This document shows, one piece after another, positions 17,270 to 26,431 of a stretch of 50,082 nt of DNA (position 1 is its first letter; each line of letters begins with the position of its first letter). The stretch covers positions 1 to 50,082 of the forward strand of contig NZ_JALDYX010000034.1 in the NCBI RefSeq assembly GCF_024267675.1. The letters run 5' to 3'. The notes below the pieces were generated by a model. The model was not told where the DNA came from. It saw only the letters and a program-made list of their open reading frames with translations, and made no database searches. This DNA comes from Marinobacterium sedimentorum. GTDB taxonomy: Bacteria; Pseudomonadota; Gammaproteobacteria; Pseudomonadales; Balneatricaceae. A program made the position numbers and the translations under genes.

Positions 17270-17716
17270 CTAGCCTGGGATATCGGGCTCGACAAGATTG
17301 GCGAGCTGGGCAAGCGATTCCTGCCAGCCGAGATAGCACATTTCGAGCGGAATCACGGCCGGAATACCCTCCTGCACTATATGAACCTCTGTACCGCAGG
17401 ATACCGGCTGCAACGACACCCGGACCTGCATCTCGCCAGGCAGGTTCGGATCGTCGAACTTGTCGCTGTATCGAATGAGCTCGCCCGGCACCAGCTCCAG
17501 ATAGTCCCCGCCAAACGCGTGCTCCTGCCCGGTCGAAAAATTCACAAAGGACATATTAAAACTCCCTCCCACTTGTGCATCCATGTGCTGAACCTTGCAG
17601 ACAAAGCCATAGGGCGGCAGCCACCTGGCGATTGCGTCCGCGTCCAGGAAGGCACGATAGATTTTCTCCGGCTTGGCCCGCAGCACACGATGAAGGCGAA
17701 CAGTTCCCGTAGTCAT
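17270..17716 (-). CDS. SRPBCC/AHSA1-like domain protein
   Basis: A 148-residue protein of the START/Bet v1-like superfamily, AHSA1 group. The N-terminus HRVLRAKPEKIYRAFLDADA followed by RWLPP and the VGGSFNMSF strand are the family's landmarks; the C-terminal helix is CYLGWQESLAQLANLVE. Family members have a hydrophobic cavity for small lipophilic ligands; no enzymatic role is proven. AAAGGAG lies 8 nt before the ATG. The next gene on this strand is the SMP-30 fragment. It is divergent from phaC. Confidence 0.87.
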   Translation of the reverse strand: MTTGTVRLHRVLRAKPEKIYRAFLDADAIARWLPPYGFVCKVQHMDAQVGGSFNMSFVNFSTGQEHAFGGDYLELVPGELIRYSDKFDDPNLPGEMQVRVSLQPVSCGTEVHIVQEGIPAVIPLEMCYLGWQESLAQLANLVEPDIPG

Positions 17717-17894
17717 AGAGGTTGCTCCTTTTGTCAGAAGTGCCCTGTGCTGAGGTATTCACACTCAGGCGCTATGCAGCATAGCGCCTGAAAGCGGATG
17801 TTGAACGCAGACAACGGCAGCTTTCTGCCCCGCGCTAAACGATGCGACGATACCCGGTTAACGATCTCACACATCATCGAGCACGGGCGCAAAC

Positions 17895-17921
17895 CTGACC
17901 CCTTCTGACCCCTTCTGACCC
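17895..17921. repeat. 10-bp tandem repeat upstream of phaC
   Basis: CTGACCCCTT occurs twice in a row and is followed by CTGACCC, about 95-120 bp before the phaC start. It may be simple slippage or part of the promoter region. Confidence 0.5.
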
Positions 17922-18014
17922 AAAGTATCAGGTAGCTTGGTCTATCATGTCCGGTACTTGGTGCGCACAGGCATTGGCCGGCCCACTCTTTCACTCAACA
18001 TCCGAGATCAGCCC

Positions 18015-19748
18015 ATGGACAACAAAAGCCTTGATAAGGTCACCCAGGATTTCCTGGATGCCATGACCACAGAATCCCAAAAATTAATGGAGATGTTCGG
18101 CGGCAAGGCCGGCTCCGGTAACCATTATCTGGAGAAGTTCAACGAGGCCTGTGCCCAGGTGTTGAATGCCCCCAAGACCTCCGATGACTTGATGAAGGCC
18201 GTCAGCGACTACCAGAAAAACCAGCTGGAACTCTGGGCGGGATTACTGGGTAATGCCCCTGATGGCGCCACCAAGTCCACCCCGGGAGACCGCCGTTTCC
18301 ATTCAGAGGAATGGAGTGAAAACCCGGTTTTCAACTACATCAAAGAGTCCTACCTGATGGCCTCGCACATGCTTCAGAAAACAGCCCAGAACGCCAACCT
18401 GGATCCGAAAAGGCAGAAAAAGCTGGAATTTTACACCCAGCAGTATATTGATGCCCTTTCCCCCAGCAACTTCGCCGCCACCAACCCCGAGGTGATCAAG
18501 CACGCCATCGACACCAAGGGACAGAGCCTGATGGACGGCCTGCAGAACCTGATGGGAGATATGGAGAAGGGCCGCATCAGCATGACCGATGAAACGGCCT
18601 TCACCCTCGGCGAAAACATAGCCACCACTCAAGGCGCTGTCATCTTCGAAAACGAACTCATGCAACTGATCCAGTACAGCCCGGCTACGGACAAGGTCGC
18701 CGGACGGCCGCTACTGATCATTCCGCCGTGCATCAACAAGTTTTATATTCTCGATTTACAGCCCCATAACTCCTTCGTCAAATACGCCGTTGACCAGGGC
18801 AACACTGTCTTCCTCGTATCCTGGGTTAACGCCACCCCGGAACAACGACACCTGTCCTGGGACAACTACGTGGAAAGCGGCGTTTTCAAGGCGCTGGACG
18901 TTGCCAAAGCGGTTAGCGGCAGCACGCGGGTCAACTGCGTGGCCTGGTGCGTAGGCGGCACTATCACTGCCAGCGCCATGGCCGTATTGGCGGCGCGCAA
19001 AGACAATACAATCAGCTCCGCCACCTTCCTCACCACCCTCACGGATTTTGAAGATCCGGGTGAAATTGAGGTCTTCATCGACGGTGATGACGCAAAGAAA
19101 ATCCTGGGTGACGTGGACGCGGCCGGCGTACTGGACGGTAAAAACCTGGCCAACGTGTTCAATATGCTGCGCTCCAACGACCTGATCTGGTCCAACGTGG
19201 TCAACAACTACCTTAAGGGCAAATCCCCGGCCCCCTTCGACATTCTTTACTGGAACAGTGACCCCACCAGCCTGCCGGCGGACATGTATAATTACTACCT
19301 AAGCAACATGTACCAGCAGAATAACCTGATCAAGCCCGATTGCCTCACCATCTGCGGTGAAAAGGTCAACCTCAGCAAAATCAGTACCCCCTGCTACTTC
19401 CTGTCTTGCATTGACGACCACATAGCACCCTGGAAAAGCACCTTCGCCGCCACTGATATCATCCCAAACGTGGAATTCGTGCTGGGTGGCAGCGGCCACG
19501 TGGCCGGCGTTATCAACCCGGCCTCCAAAAATCGCCGCAACCACTGGATTAAAGGTGAAACCGGCAAAGGCCCCGACCACTGGCTGGAAACCGCCCAAGA
19601 CGTCCAGGGCACCTGGTGGAACCACTGGGCTCCCTGGGTCAAAAAGCGCGCCGGCAAACAGGTTGCCGCACCCAAGGCCCTCGGCAACGAAGACTACCCT
19701 CCTCTTGAGCCGGCACCCGGTAGCTTTGTTAAGGCCCGCATTAACTAA
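18015..19748 (+). CDS. phaC: Class I poly(3-hydroxyalkanoate) synthase
   Basis: Polymerises (R)-3-hydroxyacyl-CoA to polyhydroxyalkanoate at the granule surface. The 577 residues match class I enzymes. The catalytic Cys is C312 in VAWCVGGT, where the usual first Gly of the lipase-like box is Ala. The Asp lies in LSCIDDHIAPW and the His in GGSGHVAGVINP. The DNKFYILDL-like block appears as INKFYILDLQPHNSFVKYAV. The start at 18015 gives the normal N-terminus; the frame is open 26 codons further up. No phaA, phaB or phasin gene is next to it, so monomer supply is encoded elsewhere. A tandem CTGACCCCTT repeat lies upstream. Confidence 0.95.
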   Translation: MDNKSLDKVTQDFLDAMTTESQKLMEMFGGKAGSGNHYLEKFNEACAQVLNAPKTSDDLMKAVSDYQKNQLELWAGLLGNAPDGATKSTPGDRRFHSEEWSENPVFNYIKESYLMASHMLQKTAQNANLDPKRQKKLEFYTQQYIDALSPSNFAATNPEVIKHAIDTKGQSLMDGLQNLMGDMEKGRISMTDETAFTLGENIATTQGAVIFENELMQLIQYSPATDKVAGRPLLIIPPCINKFYILDLQPHNSFVKYAVDQGNTVFLVSWVNATPEQRHLSWDNYVESGVFKALDVAKAVSGSTRVNCVAWCVGGTITASAMAVLAARKDNTISSATFLTTLTDFEDPGEIEVFIDGDDAKKILGDVDAAGVLDGKNLANVFNMLRSNDLIWSNVVNNYLKGKSPAPFDILYWNSDPTSLPADMYNYYLSNMYQQNNLIKPDCLTICGEKVNLSKISTPCYFLSCIDDHIAPWKSTFAATDIIPNVEFVLGGSGHVAGVINPASKNRRNHWIKGETGKGPDHWLETAQDVQGTWWNHWAPWVKKRAGKQVAAPKALGNEDYPPLEPAPGSFVKARIN

Positions 19749-19860
19749 TCGCTGCATGGCGAGCCGGCTAGCGTGGGGCACACCTCTCGAGCCTGTCACC
19801 TGAGGAGTAACGTTATCGCTGGGTAACGATAAGGCAAACTGGCTGGGAAGCAGGCTCAGC

Positions 19861-20054
19861 CTGCGCCCGGAAAATTCGAGGTGAATTACGATAAATGGGA
19901 GTTCTGCCACGTCCTCGACGGCTACTGCATCATCACGCCCGAAGGCGAGCAGCCAGTACACCTGAAGGCCGGCGCTGTGTTCGTGATCGAACCCGGCATC
20001 AAAGGCACCTGGGAAGTAGTGGAAACAGTGCGCAAGCACTTCGTCTTTGCCTGA
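19861..20054 (+). pseudogene. 3' fragment of the cupin gene (second copy)
   Basis: Encodes the last ~62 codons of the 16717-17061 cupin with few changes (GKFEVNYDKWEFCHVLDGYC.. to ETVRKHFVFA) and a TGA at 20052-20054. One change hits the conserved motif (GDVFVIEPG becomes GAVFVIEPG). Homology continues beyond the stop to about 20128 (TTTTGCTATC..GACAGGACCTG). There is no start region, so this is a truncated duplicate. Confidence 0.8.
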
Positions 20055-20213
20055 GCCTTCAGCTCAGTAGATTGAGCTGAGCGTACAACGGATCAAGTCT
20101 TGTGTTTTGCTATCAGAAGACAGGACCTGAATCACTGAACCGAGCCGCCAGACTCGGTGAAATACAGACTCGAAGAGTTCAGTACAGCTGCTGACATGCC
20201 AGCATCAACGATG

Positions 20214-20361
20214 TCAGAACGGCTTTTGTTACCCCTTTTGAGCAAAAAATTGCTGCTGCATTTACTGGCTAACGGCCATCCATGGCCATATACCGGCGAG
20301 CACTGAGTTCATGCGGCGAATTGGCCCGAAGAGTCGATACCGGGACGGTATCTACAAACAA
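20214..20361. repeat. Dispersed repeat family, copy D (left part only)
   Basis: Begins TCAGAACGGC and has TGGCTAACGGCCATCCATGG, CCGGCGAGCACTGAG and GAATTGGCCCG. It ends where the 3' end of the GNAT gene begins, so the right part is missing. Confidence 0.55.
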
Positions 20362-21222
20362 CTACCCCAACTCAAACGACGTCACGCCGACAATCCGATC
20401 CAGCGGCAGAACCGGCGCATCCCGCGTATACATGCGCGCTGTTTCAAACGCCACCGTCATTCCGTGGCGCTCGGCCAACTCCACAGCCGCAGCATTGGCT
20501 TGCGGCGTATCGAGATATACCGTCTCCCCTGCCCCAACCCGCGATTTGAGCGCCACAAAGAGCGATTCGGCCAGCTCTGGTGTATTGGCAAACAAGGGGC
20601 CTATCTTGTAGCCACTGCGACAGGGGCGAATCACGCCATAGCCTGCAAGCTCAGTGTCGTGCAGTATTCCCAGCGCATGGCAATCGGGCTGCTGAACCCA
20701 GGTGCTGATGAAATTGGCGCGGTCATCCGGGAAGAACGGCCGGTCGTAAGCAACAAGGTCAGCCAGCGGCACGCTGGCCAGATTCACCACAGCAGCCGCA
20801 TCAACCCCAGCAGTGGCACTGCCACCGCCCAGGCCCTGATAACGGATATTGCGGTAGGCAAGGCGAAAACCGGAGCGGCGGTAGTTGTCCTGCTGATCTA
20901 CCACGCCGTCCAGCCCGATGTTCCGCCCTTTCAGATACTGCATGCCGGCATTCCAGAGCTGAATGCCATAGCCCTGGCCCCGATACTCGGGGCTGACGAT
21001 ATAGAACCCCAGAAAACCGAAGCTCTCACCGTAGCGGATCACGGAAATGCAGGCGACAGGCGTGCCATTCAGCACCCCGACCATAAAGCCGTTCGGGTCG
21101 GCCGCGTAATAGCAGTCGGCATCCTGCAAACCGGGATTCCATCCCTCCCGCGCCGCCCACTCGATGGCAATATCCACCTCGCCCCGCGTCATGGTACGAA
21201 TACTGTAATGCTGATCCTGCAT
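20362..21222 (-). CDS. Two-domain GNAT acetyltransferase
   Basis: 286 residues. An N-terminal GNAT domain has the acetyl-CoA loop SPEYRGQGYGIQLWNAGMQY at about 78-97. A second domain from ~155 (GYGVIRPCRSGYKIGPLFAN, then LDTPQANAAAVELAERHGM) matches the Acetyltransf_18 type, which normally follows GNAT in such proteins. The substrate is unknown. The ATG at 21222 has GGGAGG upstream. Dispersed repeats border the gene on both sides (copy D at its 3' end, copy E upstream), so it may have moved with or between them. Confidence 0.87.
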   Translation of the reverse strand: MQDQHYSIRTMTRGEVDIAIEWAAREGWNPGLQDADCYYAADPNGFMVGVLNGTPVACISVIRYGESFGFLGFYIVSPEYRGQGYGIQLWNAGMQYLKGRNIGLDGVVDQQDNYRRSGFRLAYRNIRYQGLGGGSATAGVDAAAVVNLASVPLADLVAYDRPFFPDDRANFISTWVQQPDCHALGILHDTELAGYGVIRPCRSGYKIGPLFANTPELAESLFVALKSRVGAGETVYLDTPQANAAAVELAERHGMTVAFETARMYTRDAPVLPLDRIVGVTSFELG

Positions 21223-21322
21223 CCAGACCTCCCTGGCTAATCACTCACTCTATGCGCTCGCCGTTACAGTGTTACCCATGCTCATCAACCTGGCGATGAA
21301 AAACTTCATAAACACCGAAACA

Positions 21323-21686
21323 TCAGAACGACTCCAATCCCCCTTTTGAAGCCGGCGAGCACTGGCGTCATTGTGCGTTCAGGCCCGCAGGGGCGAAGAC
21401 AGGGACCTATCGACGCCGATTAGCACATGGATGTGCCGACTCTCCACCTTGAAGGCAGGCACCCGCACAATGGCGTCAGAGCGCAGCAAGAAGGCTTCAT
21501 CGGGGGCCTTTCTTTGGTTACTTTATTTGCGCGCACAAAGAAAGTATGTCGCCCACAAGCGAAATACAGGCCATCTAACCTATCCAAAGCGTCCGCCAGC
21601 ACTGCAGATCGAACATCCAGGAATTAAAACTTTCTAGAGACTGTTACCCCTGTTATTGAACTGAAGTGTTACCCATGTGGCTGAAC
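21323..21686. repeat. Dispersed repeat family, copy E (complete)
   Basis: Begins TCAGAACG, with GCCGGCGAGCACTGG, GGCCCGCAGGGGCGA, a diverged inverted repeat GGTTACTTTATTTGCGCG / CACAAAGAAAGTATG, and ends with the tandem pair CTGTTACCCCTGTTATTGAA / GTGTTACCCATGTGGCTGAA at 21641-21686. It has the same order of parts as copy A. A further half-unit (GTGTTACCCATGCTCATCAA) lies at ~21270. Confidence 0.65.
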
Positions 21687-21716
21687 TCTGGTCAGTCGCC
21701 AGAAAGGCAAAATACA

Positions 21717-21744
21717 GACGAAAAAAAGCGCGGCAAGCCGCGCT
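21717..21744 (-). terminator. Rho-independent terminator of exaC
   Basis: On the minus strand AGCGCGGC-TT-GCCGCGCT is followed by seven T. The stem (21727-21734 with 21737-21744) is perfect. It lies ~120 bp past the exaC stop. Confidence 0.85.
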
Positions 21745-21865
21745 AAATCCTGCGAGTGCGAGCACTCGGTCAGGGGGGTTGGCTGGCCCATGGGACGAAC
21801 CAGTCGATCTGCGATACAGCGCGGCAGGAGGTCCTTGCGCGCTGCGGTACGAGGCACGTGGCGGT

Positions 21866-23386
21866 TTAGAAGAAGCCCAGCGGATTAACGTCGTAGCTCA
21901 CCAGCATGTTTTTGGTCTGCTGATAATGATCCAGCATCATCTTGTGGTTTTCACGGCCAACGCCCGACTTCTTGTAACCACCGAAGGCAGCATGTGCCGG
22001 GTACTGGTGGTAGCAGTTAGTCCAGACGCGACCGGCTTCGATACCACGGCCCATGCGGTAGGCACGGTTCATGTCGCGGGTCCAGAGACCTGCACCCAGA
22101 CCGAACTCGGTGTCATTGGCGATGGCCAGGGCTTCGGCTTCATCCTTGAAGGTGGTCACGGAGATGACCGGGCCAAAGATTTCTTCCTGGAAGACACGCA
22201 TATTGTTGGTGCCCTTGAGGATAGTCGGCTGGATGTAATAGCCGGTATTGAAATCACCCTCGAGTGTCTCAGCGCCACCACCGATCAGCACTTCAGCACC
22301 TTCTTCACGGCCGATATCGAAGTAACTCATGATCTTGTCGTACTGCTGCTGCGAGGCCTGGGCGCCGACCATGGTCTCGGTATCCAGCGGGTTGCCACGC
22401 TTGATCTGCTTGATGCGCTCGATGACCAGAGCCATGAAGTCGTCATAGATGCTTTCCTGCACCAGCAGACGGGACGGACAGGTGCAGACTTCGCCCTGGT
22501 TGAAGAACGCCAGTACGGTGCCTTCAACGGCCTTGCTGACAAAGCTGTCTTCCTGTGCCATTACGTCTTCGAAGTAGATATTGGGGGACTTGCCACCCAG
22601 CTCGACGGTGGACGGGATGATATTGTCGGCGGCGCATTTGAGAATGTGCGCGCCCACCGGGGTGGAGCCGGTAAAGGCGATCTTGGCAATGCGGGTGCTG
22701 GTGGCCAGTGCCTGACCGGCCTCGCTACCAAAGCCGTTGACGATGTTCAGCACACCGGCGGGCAGCAGGTCTGAAATCAGCTCGGCAAACACCAGGATGG
22801 ACACCGGGGTCTGCTCGGCGGGTTTCAGCACGACGCAGTTGCCGGCGGCCAGCGCAGGTGCCAGTTTCCAGGCCGCCATCAGCAGCGGGAAGTTCCACGG
22901 AATGATCTGAGCGACCACGCCCAGTGGCTCATGGAAGTGATAGGCCACGGTTTTTTCGTCGATCTCGCCGATGGAGCCTTCCTGGGCACGGATGCAGCTG
23001 GCGAAATAGCGGAAGTGATCCACCATCAGCGGCACGTCGGCGGCCAGGGTTTCACGTACGGCCTTGCCGTTGTCCCAGGTTTCGGCCACGGCCAGGGTTT
23101 CCAGGTTCGCTTCCAGACGGTCAGCGACTTTCAACAACAGGTTGGAGCGTTCGGTGACAGAGGTCTTGCCCCAGGCGGCCTTGGCGGCGTGGGCGGCGTC
23201 CAGCGCCAGTTCAACGTCTTCGGCGGTGGAACGGGGAATCTCACAGAACGGCTGACCGTTGACCGGCGACACATTCTTGAAGTACTCACCCTTGACCGGT
23301 GCGACCCACTCACCACCGATAAAGTTGCCGTAACGCGGTTTGAATGTAACAACGGAGCCTTCGGTTCCTGGCTGTGCGTAGATCAT
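21866..23386 (-). CDS. exaC: NAD-dependent acetaldehyde dehydrogenase, ExaC type
   Basis: Oxidises aldehydes (acetaldehyde in characterised ExaC) to the acid in the cytoplasm. It is a 506-residue aldehyde dehydrogenase of the ExaC/AldB group: IIPWNFPLLMAAWKLAPALA for cofactor binding, general base E262 in VELGGKSPN, and nucleophile C301 in FNQGEVCTCPSR; the second Cys (C303) is typical of this subgroup. It would take the aldehyde formed by the quinoprotein alcohol dehydrogenase encoded 3 kb away on the same strand. It has its own terminator and is separated from the EamA gene by 140 bp, so it is probably transcribed alone. The promoter module shared by pqqA and the cytochrome gene is not seen upstream. 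Confidence 0.92.
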   Translation of the reverse strand: MIYAQPGTEGSVVTFKPRYGNFIGGEWVAPVKGEYFKNVSPVNGQPFCEIPRSTAEDVELALDAAHAAKAAWGKTSVTERSNLLLKVADRLEANLETLAVAETWDNGKAVRETLAADVPLMVDHFRYFASCIRAQEGSIGEIDEKTVAYHFHEPLGVVAQIIPWNFPLLMAAWKLAPALAAGNCVVLKPAEQTPVSILVFAELISDLLPAGVLNIVNGFGSEAGQALATSTRIAKIAFTGSTPVGAHILKCAADNIIPSTVELGGKSPNIYFEDVMAQEDSFVSKAVEGTVLAFFNQGEVCTCPSRLLVQESIYDDFMALVIERIKQIKRGNPLDTETMVGAQASQQQYDKIMSYFDIGREEGAEVLIGGGAETLEGDFNTGYYIQPTILKGTNNMRVFQEEIFGPVISVTTFKDEAEALAIANDTEFGLGAGLWTRDMNRAYRMGRGIEAGRVWTNCYHQYPAHAAFGGYKKSGVGRENHKMMLDHYQQTKNMLVSYDVNPLGFF

Positions 23387-23526
23387 TTTTTCATGCCTCT
23401 TGTTGTTATCGCTGCGACGACCGTTTTATCCCGGCGCCTTATGCTGTTCGACTACAACTACATAGTAGCGATAAGGCCGGCAACCCCGGTATGCTCCCTT
23501 GGCATCGAAAACGCCGGGGCGATCTA

Positions 23527-24456
23527 CTACTTTTGGCCCTGCTTACCCCAGGCCCCCGCACCCTTGTGGCGCTGCAGCCAGCCCGGCATGACGCCTGCCA
23601 CCAGCGCGCCACCGACGATCAGCAGGCTGGACAACAGCAGTGACAGACTCGCCTGGGCAAAGCCGCTGAGCACCAGCAACAGGGTCGAGATCAAAGGCGC
23701 GCCATAGGCCAGCACGCCGAGCAGACGCAGATCACCATGCTTGACGCCATGATCCCAGGTAAAGAACGCAATCCCCACGGGGCCAAGCCCCAGTCCCACC
23801 ACCGCACTCCATTGCATAAGGTTCTGCGGCCATACAGGCGCTTCCCACAGCAGGTGACAGATCAGGCCCAGCAACGCCGTTGCGCCACAGAACCAGCCCA
23901 CCGCATCGGTGGGCACCCGCGCCACCAGCCGGCTGGCCACCGAATAGCCCGACCAGATCAGCGCACAGGCCAGCGCCAGCGCATAGCCCTGCCAGTACTT
24001 CGCCTCAAAGCCGGTATCACCCTCGCCCAGCAACAACCAGCAACCCAGCAAGGCCGAGAGAGCTCCGGCAAGATGCAGCGGATGCAGTTTCTGGCCTGGC
24101 AACAGAGCCGAGAAAAGCACAATCAGCAGCGGCCACAGATAGGCCAGCAACCCCACCTCCACCGCTGGCGCCAGCGCCATGGCCTGGAAGTAGCAGAAAT
24201 GAAAACCGAACAGACCGCCAACCCCCAGCAGCCAGGCCCGTACCGGCTGGCGTAGCACGCGCAGCGGCGATGGCCCCAGCAGGCAGCCCTTGAGCATCAT
24301 CAGCAGCCAGGCGATACCGAAGGTCATGGCCAGCATCTGAAACGGCGGTATCTGGTTGCCGCTGAGCTGGGTGAACAGCGCCAGCAGACCCCACAGAAAC
24401 ACCGAAATGGCGCCGATCAGGGTGGCCCGGCGCTGTATTGTTGTCGTCTGCGTCAT
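23527..24456 (-). CDS. EamA-family (DMT) inner-membrane exporter
   Basis: 309 residues with ten predicted transmembrane helices in two EamA halves (PF00892 type), e.g. LIGAISVFLWGLLALFTQL at the start and LLSSLLIVGGALVAGV at the end. Members export amino acids or other small metabolites; the general look is like YddG-type aromatic amino acid exporters, but the substrate is not certain. It lies 203 bp downstream of the AraC regulator on the same strand, which may control it. Confidence 0.87.
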   Translation of the reverse strand: MTQTTTIQRRATLIGAISVFLWGLLALFTQLSGNQIPPFQMLAMTFGIAWLLMMLKGCLLGPSPLRVLRQPVRAWLLGVGGLFGFHFCYFQAMALAPAVEVGLLAYLWPLLIVLFSALLPGQKLHPLHLAGALSALLGCWLLLGEGDTGFEAKYWQGYALALACALIWSGYSVASRLVARVPTDAVGWFCGATALLGLICHLLWEAPVWPQNLMQWSAVVGLGLGPVGIAFFTWDHGVKHGDLRLLGVLAYGAPLISTLLLVLSGFAQASLSLLLSSLLIVGGALVAGVMPGWLQRHKGAGAWGKQGQK

Positions 24457-24659
24457 GATTTATGCATAGTCCTTGCAAGTCGCGGGGCAGGCCTGCGGCT
24501 GAATATGATGAACCGCCAGCATAGCCTGCCTGCGCCACGCCGACTTTGCCGAGACGGCAAGACATTTTGCCGAAACGGCAGACTGCATTCGGGATGCGGC
24601 TTGCTGGCGTAACTACGCGGGTGCTTGTCTATGGTTCGGAGGAAGAAGTTGCGGCGCTC

Positions 24660-25394
24660 TTAAGCTGGTGGCAGGGCGCTGCGAAAATAGCGCGGCGATT
24701 TGCCAAAGTGACGTCTAAAGCGATCACTGAACGCCGCCAGGCTGCTGTACCCCACGCGCTCGGCAATGCGCTGAATGCTCAAATCGCCGGACTCCAGCAG
24801 TGCCCAGGCGGCCTGCATGCGCCGCTCCAGCAGATACTGCTGCGGCGTCATGGCCAGACTCTCGTGAAACAGCGCCCTGAGCTGGCGCGGGCTGACATGG
24901 GCCACGGCGGCCAGTTGCGCCTGGGTCACGGGCGCATCAAGGTGCTCATCGATCCAGACCTGGGCCGCCCGCACCCGCCGATCCAGCGCAGGCGCGGCAT
25001 CGAAACGGGCACTGAGCAACTCCAGCAGTAACAGCAGCATCTGGCGGCGCACCACCTGACTGCCGCCCTGCTCCAGCTCCGTCTGCAGAAAGGCGATATA
25101 ACGCCCCAGGGAGTCATCTATATCGATAAAGGCCGGCAGGCGCTGCAGCAGCGGCGCCAACGCCACCGGAATGTCGGCGACGATAAAGCGGTTATCCGCC
25201 GCACCGGCAAAGGCATGGTCTTCCCCGGCACCGATGATCGCGGCCTGGCGGCTGTGTACCCGGCCCTCCCGCACACCGATCTGCATCTGCAGCTCACCGG
25301 CCACGGGCAGCACCAGCTGATGATAGTCGTGCTGGTGTCGCCGGGTGTCACGGTCGTAACTGCGCAGATCGAGAATAAAGGGTGCTGAACTCAT
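24660..25394 (-). CDS. AraC-family transcriptional regulator
   Basis: 244 residues from the ATG at 25394; the longer frame up to 25532 adds a low-quality, cysteine-rich lead translated from a TGGCAC tandem repeat. The N-terminal half is a cupin-like ligand domain (RRHQHDYHQLVLPVAGEL). The C-terminal ~100 residues hold the two helix-turn-helix motifs of AraC (VTQAQLAAVAHVSPRQLRAL and IQRIAERVGYSSLAAFSDRF, then RRHFGKSPRYFR). The effector is unknown. The likeliest target is the downstream EamA exporter. Confidence 0.88.
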   Translation of the reverse strand: MSSAPFILDLRSYDRDTRRHQHDYHQLVLPVAGELQMQIGVREGRVHSRQAAIIGAGEDHAFAGAADNRFIVADIPVALAPLLQRLPAFIDIDDSLGRYIAFLQTELEQGGSQVVRRQMLLLLLELLSARFDAAPALDRRVRAAQVWIDEHLDAPVTQAQLAAVAHVSPRQLRALFHESLAMTPQQYLLERRMQAAWALLESGDLSIQRIAERVGYSSLAAFSDRFRRHFGKSPRYFRSALPPA

Positions 25395-25783
25395 GGCGCG
25401 ATTATACGAGCCTGGCGTCACAGAGCGCCAGCGCTGCTCCTGGCACTGGCACTGGCACAGACGAAAAAGGCTACCGATACTGAAAGGGTTTAATCTGTGC
25501 GCACTGACAAGGGTGGCCGACATGGGCGACACACTGCCCCCAACCCTTGTGCGGGGAATTGACCTGCTGGTAGAACCCCCGCGCTGCTGCGGGCCCGCCT
25601 CTGGCTGCGGGAAATCGGCGTTCCTGGTTGAGGATGCGTAGCGCCGAGGCTCGTGTTTAGGGTCTGTGCATGCTACAAAGGCCGCACTTCGCGCCGCAGC
25701 TGCTAACGTCGGCTGCCGGCGGGGAATCTGCCCGGCTACCGGATTTCAAATAAGAACCCGTCATTCAATATCGCGAGGATTGC
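25395..25783. other. Intergenic region with a TGGCAC tandem repeat
   Basis: Holds three to four tandem TGGCAC units at about 25440-25459. No gene is supported in the remaining ~320 bp, which contains the divergent promoters of the AraC regulator and the MscS gene. Confidence 0.5.
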
Positions 25784-26320
25784 GTGTACACACAACTGCT
25801 TGCCACCCTGGGCGTTATCGCCGGCTATTTCGTGCTGTTCGGCCTTGTGCGCAAACTGATCCGCTCACTGGGACAGGTCAAGAAGGTGCCTGCCCAGCGC
25901 GTCATCTACATCAACAAGTATTTCAACGGCCTGTGCATATTCACCGCCCTGGTGATAATTTCGCTGATCTGGAGTGTCGATTACAGCAACCTGATGCTGT
26001 TCGCCTCATCGATCTTCGCCATCGTCGGTGTGGCCCTGTTTGCGCAGTGGTCGATCCTGAGCAACGTCACCTCCAGCATCATCATCTTCTTTGCGTTTCC
26101 GGCCCGTATCGGCCACCGCATCCGCATTCTGGACGATGAGGAAACCATTATCGGCGAGATCGTCGAGATCACCTTTTTCCAGGTACTGCTGCGGGGCGAA
26201 AATGGCGAAACCATCGCCTACCCCAACAACCTGCTGCTGCAAAAGCCGGTGATCATTCTGGGTAATGACAACGGCAATGGCGCGCCAAAAACACGGATAG
26301 AACCCTTCAAGCTACCCTGA
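25784..26320 (+). CDS. Short MscS-type mechanosensitive channel protein
   Basis: 178 residues, a minimal MscS-like protein with three hydrophobic segments (about 4-22, 48-64, 70-104). The last is the pore-like helix followed by the beta domain (FAFPARIGHRIRILDDEETI, then GEIVEITFFQVLLRGENGET with YPNNLLLQKPV). Such proteins release solutes on hypo-osmotic shock or act as small ion channels. The GTG start at 25784 is preceded by GAGG at 5 nt. The large C-terminal cage domain of E. coli MscS is reduced. It ends at a strong bidirectional terminator shared with the quinoprotein gene. Confidence 0.87.
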   Translation: MYTQLLATLGVIAGYFVLFGLVRKLIRSLGQVKKVPAQRVIYINKYFNGLCIFTALVIISLIWSVDYSNLMLFASSIFAIVGVALFAQWSILSNVTSSIIIFFAFPARIGHRIRILDDEETIIGEIVEITFFQVLLRGENGETIAYPNNLLLQKPVIILGNDNGNGAPKTRIEPFKLP

Positions 26321-26351
26321 CGCCGGGTTCGGTTCTTATGCCCTGCAATGC

Positions 26352-26383
26352 AAAAGGGGCCGGATACTATCCGGCCCCTTTTT
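26352..26383. terminator. Bidirectional rho-independent terminator
   Basis: Perfect 10-bp stem GGGGCCGGAT/ATCCGGCCCC (26356-26365 with 26369-26378), loop ACT, four A on the left and five T on the right. It serves the converging MscS and quinoprotein genes. Confidence 0.92.
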
Positions 26384-26431
26384 GATCATCGTCTTGCCCG
26401 GCCTATATGAACAGGCCGGTGTCGCTGGCGC

